64,000 bases of DNA from Cymbidium sinense (Eukaryota > Streptophyta > Magnoliopsida > Asparagales > Orchidaceae). The translations under genes were made by a program, and so were the position numbers. The notes beneath the pieces were generated by a model that had not been told where the DNA came from, did not search any database, and was given only the letters and a program-made list of their open reading frames with translations. The DNA lies in the NCBI GenBank assembly GCA_021442155.1, contig CM038214.1:138608040-138672039 (forward strand), in the 5' to 3' direction. The first letter of the stretch is position 1; every line of letters starts with the position of its first letter. Shown here piece after piece: positions 37,694 to 48,933 of this stretch.

Positions 37694-37925
37694 ATTTAGA
37701 TACATACCATGCAATTCTTATGCATTTACATATTTCACATCAAAACTTTAATATTTACAAAACTAGCACTTTCCCTATGCATAAAAAGGTGCATTTCACT
37801 TAGAAAAAGTAACAAGGGTGGTATTTTTGATGTAATAATAAAGATTTAGGTGGTATTTAAGTAAAAATTAAAGTTTGGGTGTGAAATATGTAAATGCATA
37901 AGAATTGCATGGTATGTATGTAAAT
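37694..37925. mobile_element. MITE-like element with ~65-bp terminal inverted repeats
   Basis: The left arm (about 37694-37758) and right arm (about 37861-37925) are near-perfect inverted repeats, sharing CATACCATGCAATTCTTATG and CATTTACATATTTCACA. Only a few mismatches are seen over about 65 bases, around a loop of about 100 bases. Total length about 232 bp, AT-rich, no open frame: a non-autonomous DNA transposon or foldback element. The superfamily is not settled, because the A-rich flanks hide the target-site duplication. The long arms would fit a Mutator-type MITE, but that is a guess. Little arm divergence suggests a fairly recent insertion. Confidence 0.8.
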
Positions 37926-38204
37926 CCCTTAAAATAAACCTAAAAATAAAATACCTAAATAAAATAAACCTAAATGTAAAATAAAAATAAAATGAACCTA
38001 ATGTAAAATAAAATAAAAAACTAAATAAAAACCTAAACCTAAAAATAAAACCTAAAAAGTAAATTAAAAATAAAACCTAAACCTTATACTAAAAAAAAGC
38101 CTAAACCTAAAACTAAACAAAATAAAATAAACTTAAAACTATACTAAAATAAGCTAAACTTAAATAAATAAAACCTAAACATAAACATAAATTAAGCTAA
38201 ACCT
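37926..38204 (+). repeat. A-rich telomere-like module before the polarity switch
   Basis: AAATAAAACCTAAA words continue the module interrupted by the MITE and end at the palindrome. It is the last CCCTAAA-polarity sequence before the array flips. Confidence 0.88.
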
Positions 38205-38215
38205 AATTAGGTTTA
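38198..38215. other. Palindromic polarity-switch junction (CCCTAAA to TTTAGGG)
   Basis: TAAACCTAATTAGGTTTA is a perfect 18-bp palindrome. Left of it every telomere-like word reads CCTAAA on the + strand; right of it every word reads TTTAGG, for more than 8 kb. The + strand order CCCTAAA then TTTAGGG is the reverse of a telomere-to-telomere fusion, so an inversion or palindromic (foldback) join is the simplest explanation. Confidence 0.85.
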
Positions 38216-41200
38216 GGGTTTAGGTTTAGGGGATTTAGGGTTTATTTAGTTAGTTTAACTTTATTAGTTTAGCTATTAAGTTTAGGGTTTAGGGTTAGGG
38301 GATTTAGGGTTTAGGGTTTAGGTTTAGTTTTAGTTTAGTTATAGTTTTTCATTTTAAGGTTTAGGATTTAGGGTTTAGGGTTTAGGTTTAGGGTTTAGGG
38401 TTTAGGTTTTGGTTTAGTTTAGTTTAGTTATTACGTTTAGTTTAGTTAGCTTTTATTACTTTAGTTATTAGTTAATTTAGTTAGTTTAGTTTTTAATTTA
38501 TTTTAGTTTAGGTTTAGTTTAGTTTATTAGTTTAGGGTTTATGTTTGATTTTAGTTTTATATTATTTAGTTTTTTATTTAGTTAGTTTAGTTTAGTTTTT
38601 TAGGGTTTGGGTTTAGTTTTATAGTTTAGTTTATTAGGTTTAGGGTAGAGGTTTATGGTTTAGGTTTAGTTTTAGTTAGTTTTTATTTAGCTAGTTTAAT
38701 TTATAGTTATTAGGATTTAGGGTTTTTTTATTATTTTTTTTAGTTTAGTTTTTTTTAGTTTAATTATTAGTTATTATTAGTTTTAGTTAGTTTAGTTTTA
38801 GTTATTAGTTTAGGTTTAGGTTATTAGTTAGTTAGTTAAGGTTTAGGATTAGCTTTACATTTTTAAGGTTTAAGTTTAGGTTTAGGTTTAGTTTTTTAGG
38901 TTAATTTAGTTAATTAGGTTAAAGTTTATTTAGTTTTAGTTATTAGGGTTTAGGTTTAGTTTAGGTTTAGTTTAGTTTAGTTTAGTTTAGTTTAGTTTAT
39001 GTTTAGGTTTTATTAGGTTTTAATAGGTTTAGGTTTAGGTTTAGTTATTAGTTTTAGTTTAGTTATTAGTTTAGTTATTAGTTTAGTTAGTTTAGTTAAC
39101 TTAGAGTAGGGTTAATTGGTTTTGGTTTAGTTTAGTTTAAGTTTAGTTTAGTTAGGTTTAGGGTTTAGGTTTAGGTTTAGGTTATTAATTAGTTTTGGTT
39201 TAGTTAATTTAGTTTTATTAGTTTTAGGTTTAGGTTTTATTAGTTAGTTAGTTTAGGTTTTAGGTTTTCTTAATTAGTTATTAGTTTTTATCAGTTATTA
39301 GTTAGTTTAGTTAGTTTTAGTTTTAGTTAGTTAGTTTTATTAGTTTAATTATTAGCTTAGTTAGTTATTAGTTTAGTTATGAGTTAGTTTAATTAGTTAT
39401 TAGTTATTTAGGGTTTAGGGTTTAGGTTTAGGTTTAAGATTTAAGTTTAGGTTATTAGTTTTAGTTTAGTTATTAGTTAGTTAGTTTAGTTAGTTTAGTT
39501 AGTAGTTTAGTTATTAGTTTTATTAGTTTAATTAGTTTATTTGGTTTAGTTATTAGTTTAGTTTTAGTTTAGGTTTAGGGTTTAGGGTTTATGATTTAGG
39601 TTTAGGGTTTGGGGTTTAGGTTAGTTAGTTTAGTTTAGTTTTAGTTTAGTTTTATTAAATTATTAGTTAGTTTTAGTTTTATTAGTTGTATTGATTAGTT
39701 TTATTTATTATTCAATTAATTTTAGTTAGTTGAGGTTAGTTTTTCTAGTTTAGTCTAGTTAGGATTTAGTTATTAGGGTTTAGGTTTTTAGTTATTAGTT
39801 ATTTAGTTATTTTGCTTTAGTTAGTTATTTAGTTTAGTTTAGGATTAGTTTATTATTTTTAGTTACTTTTAGTTAGTTTTAGTTAGGTTTATGGTTTAGG
39901 GTTTAGTTTTATTAATTAGTTTTATTATTAGTTTAGTTTATATTAGTTATTAGTTATAGTTTTTTTTATTACTTATTAGGTTTAGTGTTTATTTTGTTAG
40001 TTTAGGTTTAGGATTTAGTTTAGTTTAGTTTATTGGGTTTAGGTTTAATTTTAGTTTATTAATTAGTTTAGTTTAGTTTAGTTTAGTTTATTAGGTTTAG
40101 GTTTAGGTTTAAGTTTTTAGTTTAGTTATTAGTTTTAGTTTTTAATTTAGGGTTTAGGGTTTAAGGTTTAGGTTTAGGATTAAGTTTTAGGTTATTAGTT
40201 TAGTTTAGTTATTAGCTTTTATTAGTTTATTAGTTTATTAGGTTTTAGTTAGTTTTAGTTTTAGTTAGTTTATTAGGTTTAGGGTTTAGATTTTAGAGTT
40301 TAGGTTAAGGGGTTTAGGTTTAGTTCAATTTTGTTAGTTTATTAATTTTTAGTTAATTTAGTTTAATTTGTTTATTACATTTTGGGGTTCAGAGTTTAGG
40401 GTTTATGTTTAGGGTTTAGGTTTAGCTACTTTAGTTTATTAGTTTAGTTAGTTTATTAGTTAGTTTAGTTTATTATTAGCATTATTAGTTTATTAGTTTA
40501 ATTATTATGAGTTTTAGTTTAATTAGTTTTATAATTTTAGTTAGGTTTAGGGTTTAGGCGTTTAGGGGTTTAGGGTTTAGGGTTTAGGGTTTAGGGTTTT
40601 ATTGTAGTTAGTTTAGTTTAGTTTAGTTCAGTTAGGTTTTAAGGTTACAATTTAGTTTAGTTAATTTTTATTAGTTTTTAGTTTACATTATTTGTAGTTT
40701 ATTAGTTTTGTTTTGTTATTAGTTTAGTTATTATTTTATTAGCTTAGTGTATTTAGGTTTAGGTTAATTTAGTTTAGTTTTAGTTTTAGTTTTAATTAGT
40801 TAGTTAATTAGTTTTAGGTTAGTTTAGTTATTAATTTAGTTTAGCTATTAGTTTTTATTAGTTTAGTTTAGTTTAGTTAGTTTGGTTTTAATTTTTTAGT
40901 TTTTGGTTCATTAGTTTAGGTTTAGTTTTTTTTATTTTAGTTTAGTTTGGTTTAGTTTATTTATTTATTGGTTAGTTTATGTTATAAGTTAGTTTAGTTT
41001 AGTTAATTAGGTTTAGGGTTTAGGGTTTAGGGTTTGGTTTTTATTTAGTTTATTAGTTTATTTACTAATTTAGGTTTAGGTTTAGCTTTTGGTTTAGTTT
41101 GGTTTAGGGTTTAGGATTTAGGTACAATTAGTTAGTTAGTGTTAGTTTTAGTTTAGTTTAGTTAGTTTAGTTATTAGTTTTTGGTTAGTTAGTTAGTTAT

Positions 41201-42170
41201 TATTAGGTTTAATTATTAGTTTAGTTAGGTTTTAGTTTAGTTATTTATTAATTTAGTTGTTAGTTTAGTTATTTAGTTTTAGTTATTAGTTTATATAATT
41301 AATTATTTGTTTAATTATTATTAGTTATTAGTTTTATTAGGTATTATTAGTTATTAGATTTAGGGTTTAGGGTTTAGGTTTAGTTAGTTAGTTTAAGGTT
41401 TAGGGTTTAGTTTAGTTTATTGGTTTAAGTTTAGTTTTTAGTTTTAGTTAGGTTTAATTTAATTATTTAAGTTTTAGTTTTATTAGTTTAGGTTTTGCTT
41501 TAGGTTTATGTTTAGGCTTAGGTTTTTTTAGTTTTGGTTATTATTATTATTAGTTTAGGTTATTAGGGTTTTCTGATTTTAGGTTTAGGTTGTTAGTTTA
41601 GTTTAGGTAGTTAGTTTAGTAGGTTGGGTTTAAGTTTGGGTTTAGGGTTTAGCATTAGGTTTAGTTTATATTTATTTATTTAGTTTAGTTATTAGTTAAT
41701 TAGTTTTGTTTAAATAGTTTTAGTTAGTTAATAGTTAGTTAGTTTAATTTAGTTAGTTTTTAGTTAGTTTTTAGTTAGTTTAGGGTTTAGAGTTTAGGTT
41801 TAAGTTTAGTTAGTTAGGTTTGAGTTTAGGTTTTAATTAGTTTAGTTTAGTTTTAGTTAGTAGGATTAGGTTAAGGTTTAGTTAGTTTGTTTAATTTTAG
41901 TTTAGTTAGTTTAATGATTTAGGTTCAGGTCTAGATTTAGTGTTTAGGTTTATTAGGGTTTAGGGTTTAGGGTTTATGGTTTAGTGTTTAGGGATTAGTT
42001 AGCTACATTAGTTTAGCTTGTTAGTTTAGTTAGGTTTAGGGTTTAGGTTTGGTTTAGGTTTAGGGTTTAGGTTTAGTTAGTTTACATTAGGTTTAGTTAC
42101 TAATTTAGTTAGTTTATTTTAGTTTTAGTTAGGTTTAGTTATTAGTTTTAGTATTAGTTTAAGGTTTTCG
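38216..42170 (-). repeat. TTTAG/TTAG-rich degenerate telomere-like array
   Basis: About 4 kb dominated by TTTAG, TTAG and TTAGTTAG words with scattered TTTAGGG. It differs from the rest of the window: there is no A/T-rich module, no anchor motif and no GR-RBP copy. Short perfect TTTAGGG runs occur (for example about 40562-40600). It reads as a telomere-like subfamily that lost the GG of the heptamer, or as independently expanded TTTAG units. No coding signal is seen. Confidence 0.8.
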
Positions 42171-45100
42171 GTTTAACGTTTAGGGTTTAGGGTTTAGGCT
42201 TTTAGGGTTTAGGGTTTAGGGTTTAGGGTTTAGGGTTTTGGGTTTAGGTTTTAGATTTTAGGGTTTTAGGGTTTAGGGTTGTAGGTTTAGGGTTATAAGT
42301 TTAGGGTTTAGGGTTTAGGGTTTTATTTAAGTAAACTAGTAAGTTTAGGTTTATTTAGTTTATTTTTTATTTATTTGAGTTTATTTTATTTTTTATTTTA
42401 TTTAGGTTTATTTTTTATTTTTATTTAGTTTACTTATTTATTTTAGGCTTATTTACTTAAGTTTATGTTTTTTATTTTAGTTCAATTTTTAGGTTTAGGT
42501 TTATTTTTTTAGTTTAGTTTTATTTTTATTTTATTTTTTAGGATTAGGTTTTATTTTTTTCTTAATTTTAGGTTTATGTTTAGGTTTTATTTTATTTTAG
42601 GTTTAGGTTTTAGGTTTTTTTATTTTAGGATTATTTTAGGTTTTGTTTTAGTTTGGTTTAGGTTTTAGTTTGTTTATTATATTTAGTTTAGGTTTAGGTT
42701 TAGATTTTATTTATTTTAGTGTAGTTTATTTTAGTTTAGGTTTAGGTTTACTTTATTTTGTTTATTTTATATTTATTTTTGGTTTAGGTTTAATTTTTAA
42801 TTTATTTATAGGTTTATTTTTAGGTTTAGGTTTTTATTTATTTTTTATTTTATTTGATTTTAAATTTATTTTATTTTTAGTTTTTAGTTTTTTAGGTTTT
42901 TTAATCTTAGGATTATTTTATTTTTTTAGTTTAGTTTAGGTTTTTACTTATTTTATTTTAGTTTATTTTTATTTTTTAATTTATTTTATTTTTAGGTTTA
43001 GGTTTAGGTTTTAGTTTACATTTTTATTTTTAATTTAGGTTTAGGTTTTTAGGTTTTTACAGTTTAGTGTTTAGAGTTTAGGGTTTCATGTTTAGGCTTT
43101 AAGGTTTAAGTTTAGGTTTAGGTTTATTTTGAGATTTAGGCTTTAGGGTTTAGTTTTAGTTTAGTTTTATAGTTTAGGGGTTAGTTAGGATTTAAGATTT
43201 AGGGTTTGAGGTTTTAGGGTTTAGGGTTTCAGTTTAGGCTAATGGTTTAGGGTCAGTTTAGGGTTTAGGCTTTAGGGTTAGCTATGGGTTTAAGTTTAGT
43301 TTTAGTTTTATGGTTTTAAAACTTTAGGTTAGTTTAGGTTTTAGGTTTAGTGTTTTAGGTTTAGATTTAGAATTTAGGTTAGGTTATTTATTGTTTAAAG
43401 ATTAGTTTAGGGTTTAGGGTTAGTTTAAGGTTTAGGGTTTAGGGTTTTTTAGGATTCAGGGTCTATGGTTTAGGATTTAGGGTTTAGGGTTGTAGGCTTA
43501 GGATTAGTTTTAGGGTTTAAGGTTTATGATTTTTTTAATTAAGTAAACTAGTAGGTCTAGGTTTATTTAGTTTATTTTTATTTATTTTAGTTTATTTTTT
43601 TCTTTCTTTTTCGGTTTATCTTTTATTTTTATTTAGTTTAGTTTATGTATTTTAGGTTTATTTATTTTAGTTTAAGTTTTTAATTTTAGTTTATTTTTTA
43701 GGTTTAGGTTTAGGTTTATGCTTATTTTTTAGTTTAGTTTATTTTTATTTTATTTTTTTAGGTTAAGGCTTTTTTTTAGCTTTAGGTTGAGGTTTTTTTT
43801 TATTATTTTAGGTTTAGGTTTTAGGTTATTATTTTAGGTTTATTTTTAGGTTTTATTTTTTAGTTTAGGTTTAGGTTTATTTTAAGTTTATTTTATTTTA
43901 TTTAGTTTATTTTAGGTTTAAGTTTAGGTTTTAGTTATTTTAGTTTAGTTTATTTAGTTTAGGTTTATGTTTTTTTAAGTTTAGGGTTATGTTTTATTTT
44001 TAGTTTATTTTAGGTTTTATTTTTAGGTTTATTTTGTAGGTTTAGGTTTTTATTTAGTTTTTATTTTCTTTTATTTTAGGTTTCATTTACGTTTATTTTT
44101 TATTTTATTTAGGTTTTTTATTTTTTGGATTATTTTATTTATTAGTTTAGTTTAGGTTTTTATTTATTTAATTTTAGCTTAGTTTTTATTCATTATTTTA
44201 TTTTATTTTTACATTTAGGTTTAAGTTTTAGTTTAAGTTTTTATTTTATTTTATTTTTTTATTTTATTTAGGTTTAGGTTTTTTTTTAGATTTTATTTAG
44301 TTTAGGTTTAGCTTTTTAATGTTTAGTGTTTAGGGTTTAATGTTTAGGGTTTTCAATTTTAGAGTTTAGGGTTTATGGTTTATTATTGTAGGTTTAGTGT
44401 CCAGGGTTTAGGGTTTAGGATTAGTTTTACAGTTTTATTTTATTTTACTATTTTTCTTATTTTTTTTTAATTTAAGTAAACTCATAGGTTTAAGTTTATT
44501 TAGTATATTTTTTATTTTTTTTTTATTTTATTTTTAATTTTTATTTAGGTTTATTTTTATTTTTATTTAGTTTAGTTTATTTATTTTAGGTTTACTAATT
44601 TTAGTTTAGGTTTTTTATTTTATTTTATTTTTACTTTTAGGTTTAGATTTAGGGTTTAGGTTTTGTTTATTTCATGTTTAGGTTTAAGTTTTATTTATTT
44701 TAGTTTTGGTTTAGGTTTATTTTATTTTTATTTTAGGTTTAAGTTCCTTTTTTGTTTTCTTTTTTTTTTTTTTAGGGTTTAGGTTTTATTGTTTATTTAT
44801 TTTTAGGCAAACTTTTTAAGTTTAGGTTTTACTAATTTTTTATTTTATTTGATTTCAAGTTAATTTTATTTTATTTGATTTGTTAAGGTTTTACTTATTT
44901 TATTTTGGTTTTATTTTTATTACTTTTCTTTTTTATGTTTAGGTTTATGTTTAGGTTTAGGTTATGTTCTAGTTTAGGTTTTTATTTTATTTAATTTTTT
45001 TAGTTTATTTTGGTTCAAGTTTATTATTTATTTTGTTTTAACATTTTATTTAGTTTAGGTTTAGCTTTCTAGCATTTTATGGTTTAGGGTTTAGGGATTA

Positions 45101-45337
45101 GGGTTTAGGGTTTCGGGTTAGTTGAGGGTTTAGGGTTTAGGGTTTATCGTTGGGGTTTAGTGTTTAGGGTTTAGGGTTTAGGGTTTAAGGTTTAGGTTTT
45201 AGTGTTTTGGGTTTTAGGGTTTAGGGTTTAGCGTTTAGTGTTTGGGATTTAAGGTTTTTACAATTTAGGGTTTAGGGTTGAGGATTTAAGTTTTAAGTCT
45301 AAGGTTTAGGTTTTAGTTTAGGGTTTAGGGTTTTTGA
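42171..45337 (-). repeat. Inverted composite telomere-like array
   Basis: The same composite unit as elsewhere, in reverse: reverse-complement anchors at 42326-42337, 43537-43549 and 44469-44482, each followed on the + strand by a T-rich module (42345-43060, 43560-44310, 44490-45060) and then a TTTAGGG module (43060-43530, 44320-44460, 45060-45337). Read on the minus strand, the order A-rich, anchor, CCCTAAA equals that of the + strand blocks. The open frame at 42670-42939 is a low-complexity (LGLG, FIFF) artefact. Confidence 0.88.
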
Positions 45338-45486
45338 TTTTTTTTATTAGAGAACAAATTTATATTCAACATTTCTTCTTTTTGATTTCTTCAACCAAGT
45401 AACACACCAAGGTTTCTAAGACACAAGCGACGACAAGGTTAATCAGGTTGACCGTGATGTTCCTATCATCAAGGTTCTACCCATTT
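45338..45486 (-). pseudogene. GR-RBP 3'-end retrocopy, copy 8 (inverted, internally deleted)
   Basis: Read on the minus strand it begins AATGGGTAGAACCTTGATG (RRM end, with the same TAG as the 57.8-kb copy) and continues through the NITVN region. It then jumps to the middle of the 3' UTR (TCGCTTGTGTCTTAG) and ends CTCTAATAAAAAAAATC. About 350 bases, covering the whole glycine-rich part, are missing. Orientation agrees with the surrounding inverted array, and the poly(A)/CCCTAAA junction is the same as in the direct copies. Confidence 0.85.
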
Positions 45487-46697
45487 TTAAGTTTTTACTT
45501 TATTTTTTATTTTATTTAGGTTTAGGTTTATTATGTATTTTATTTTTTGATTTTATTTAGTCTAGGTTTAGGGTTTTACATTTTAAGGTTTAGGGTTTAG
45601 GGTTTAAGGTTTAGGGTTTGGGGTTTAAGGTTTAGGGTTTAGGGTTGTAGGATTTCAGGTTTTGGATTTTGGGTTTAGGGTTTAGGGTTTAAGTTTTAGG
45701 GTTTGGGGTTTAGGGTTTAGGGTTTAAGGTTTAGTGTTTTTTGAGGGTTTAGGGTTTAGGTTTTAGGGTTTAATGTTCAGGGTTAAGGGTTTTAGGGTTT
45801 AGGTTTTATGGTTTATGGATTAAGGTTTTTTAAGGGTTTGGGGTTTAAGGTTGAGGGTTTATGTTTTAGGTCCAGGGTTCAGGTTTAGTTTATTTTAGGT
45901 TTAGGTTTATTTTATTTTATTTATTTTATTTTTATTTTTGGTTACATTTTTATTTTTAGTTTAGGGTTTGGTTTTATTTTTTATTTATATTTAGGTTTTA
46001 TTTTAGATTTTATTTTAAGTTTTTTAAATTTTTATTTAACATTTAGTTTTAAATTTATTTAGGTTTTTTATTCTAAGGTTTATTTTATTTTTTAGTTTAG
46101 TCTAGGTTTTTATTTTTTTTTATTTTTAGTTTATTTTTATTAGTTTTTTTTATTTTATTTTTAGGTTGAGGTTTTGGTTGATGTTTATGTTCTAGTTTAG
46201 GTTTTTATTTTATTTAGGTTTAGCTTTATTTATTTATTTTATTATTTATTTTTTTCATTTTAGTTTAGGTTTTTAGGTTTTTAGGATTTGGGGTTTAGTA
46301 TTTAGGGTTAAGGGTTTAGGGTTTAGGGTTTTAGGGTTTATGGTTTAGGGTTAAGGCTCTAGGGTTTAGGGTTTAGGGTTTTTAGGTTTTGGCTTTAGGG
46401 TTTAGGGTTAGTTTAAGGTTTAGGATTTAGTGTTTTAGGGTTCACTATTTAGGGTTTAAGGTTTATGGTTAGGGTTAGGGTTTGGAGTTTTGGGTTTAGG
46501 GTTTAGGGTTTAGGTTTCAGGGTTTATGGTTTAGGGTTAGTTTAGGGTTTAGAGTTTTTTTGGGTTTAGGGTTTAGGGTTTAGGGTTTAGGATTTAGGAT
46601 TTTGGTTTTATGGTTTAGGGTTGTATGGTTTAGGGTTTAGGGTTTTAGGGTTTAGGGTAGTTGATTTAAGGTTTAGAGTATAGGGTTTAGGGTTTAG
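45487..46697 (-). repeat. Inverted telomere-like array up to the LINE
   Basis: A short T-rich piece, a TTTAGGG module at about 45575-45895, a T-rich module at about 45900-46270, and a TTTAGGG module at about 46280-46697 with perfect short runs. It stops exactly at the poly(T) of the LINE. Confidence 0.9.
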
Positions 46698-46734
46698 TTT
46701 TTTTTTTTTGGAAAATTAGAGAAGTTTTATTGCC

Positions 46735-48930
46735 ATGAAGAAAAGGTACAAAGTCCTTAGAGAAATTTTAAAGGTACAAATCTCTAAGCTAATGCTCAAA
46801 GAGCTGCAAAAGGCCCTGAGGAGATAAGCCCCTAGCTAATATAATAGATAATGAAAGTACGCTAATAAAAAAAGAAACAGAGATCCATAAAAAATAATCC
46901 TTGAAATTAGCAACAAACTTCCTCTGCTCCTTTTGAAACCGGCAATCCAGTGACAAAGTCTCCCAACCTATATTATAGATCTGCAACAAGCTTAAAAAGG
47001 GATGAGTACAGATAATGAAATAGTTAATTAGGCATAAAATATAAGAGAAGATAGAAATAAAAAGATAAAGAAAAGGCCCAGGCTCAGTTATAATCATCTT
47101 AAGGAGTAGCACCATATGTGAGCATCCATACTTCAAGTGAAGTGTTACAGTTACATATAGCTCTACCAGCCAAAAAAAGGAGTGGGAATCATCAAGGCCA
47201 TCATTGCCAGCATGCCTTTTGTAGCACCTTATCCAATGATGATCATCACAAAAAACCTACATAAAACTTCAAAAAATAGATATAACTACAAAAAACCCAG
47301 TAGTCAGATATATAAAACTCGGTGATGTAGATAAGGAGGTAATCCATCAGGAAAGCATTAGACCAGAGGGAGCACCACCAAAGCCACCACCAAGAAATGC
47401 TAAAATAGTTGCTAGGAGCAAACCACACAATATGGGAAAAAGGACTAATTGGAGTCCAAACAAAGGCAAAAGGAAGACCATAGTTGATAAGGTCTTTCAT
47501 TAAAAGAACATGCAAAGAACCATAAACAATAATATCCAGAGTAACAGTGAGACTAACATCAAGAATGTTAGGAAGCAAGGCAACCATTAAAACATGCAAG
47601 GGGAGAGGTTCAGCCACAATCCATAAATGAAAAACCAAACGGGTAGAAACCAAAAGAGAAGAAAGGGAAAGTAAGCAGCCGGTTCCAAACATAGATTCAA
47701 AAAGATCAGAAAAATCAAAACTCCTTAGACCAAACTAACCAGCTAGAGCACCCAATCCAAATAGCCAATAAGGCAGTCCACCCTGCGAGCCATCAAGACA
47801 ACCAAGGATTCAAATAATTAGACTTAGAACCATCAAGATGAAAGACAGAAATAGTCATCCAGTCACAATTACTGAAAAATCCTAAGGGAAAACCATAGAA
47901 AGAAGCCACCAATCCCAATCCAAGGACAGGAGAATCCACTTAAAAGAGCTAGATACAATAGCCAAAAATAGATAAAGTAAAAGCCCTTTAGGATCACAAA
48001 TAATCAAACAACCAGAGATAGCTACAAATAAGAACCCAAATAGAGTCATCATCAACCAAGTCCAAAAAAGATCCAACCAATATTTAGTAGCCCTCCAATT
48101 CATACACAAATTAAAAACACAACCTCAGTATTACAGTAGACACACCCAATATATAGAAGATATGACAATCCAGAAGCATCCAATCTAACACTCATCCAGA
48201 ACAGCGCTAAAGAAAGGATAAATAGTCACAGGAAAATAGTCTTCCAAGAAACAACCAAAAAATAGAGAGCCCTCAAGGTCACACAACACCTCTTAGCAGC
48301 AGGAGCAAAAACCACAAAAAAATAATTGTCAATAGCCACCTTCCGATGAGCTAGCCCCATCCAAGAGGCCCACACCCCAAACAACACAAGTAGAATCCAC
48401 AAGGACAAGAATAATTGGGAAGGATGAGACCATAAGCGAAAGGACAACCAAAAACAATTGGAAAAACTATCCTAATGATTAAACTACAAGGTGATAGAAC
48501 AACCAACCACAGCTGGAAGGTCACAAAAATAGCATGAGAAACACCCATAAAGGCAAAAAAACCCATAGCCAGGAAACACCAGCAAATAGCCAACCATAAA
48601 ATCCAAAGCAAATAAAGATTGTTGCATAGAGATCCAACCAATAAAGAGAACCACACCGACTAGAAGATAAGCAAAACCAAACAGTCTCCACCTACTGTAA
48701 ACACCTCTACCAGGTTGGGAGAGAAAACAAACCATAAAATAAAAATTACCACAAAAATTTGATAAATGGAAAGACAACCCAACCCATCCACAGAATGGGA
48801 AGAAACCATACTGGAAAATAAAAGTAGGTTTAGGTGAAGAAAAAAATCAAGACCAAACCAGCATAATAGAAAACTAGAATTATTCAAAACCAATAACAAT
48901 GGGAAAGCTAAAACCCCAGAGGAGGAAAAA
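46735..48930 (-). other. LINE 3' region after RNase H
   Basis: This 2.2-kb stretch between the RNase H end and the poly(A) signal is T/G-rich on the minus strand. It yields several overlapping open frames rich in Phe, Leu, Trp, Cys and Ser (for example 47692-47246, 48777-48484, 48656-48351). They look like membrane proteins only because of base composition: they overlap in different frames and none shows a recognised domain. I treat the whole as a long 3' UTR. Confidence 0.6.
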
Positions 48931-48933
48931 AGG

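Noticed and set aside
38198..38215. An ancestral telomere-telomere fusion at 38.2 kb
   Set aside because: A fusion reads TTTAGGG then CCCTAAA on one strand. Here the order is CCCTAAA then TTTAGGG. Only the 46.7-52.4-kb junction has fusion order, and it is occupied by a LINE.
42670..42939. 89-codon open frame rich in Leu, Gly and Phe, looking like a membrane protein
   Set aside because: It is the translation of T-rich telomere-like module (TTTAGGTTTAGG gives LGLG or FRFR). No start context or homology.
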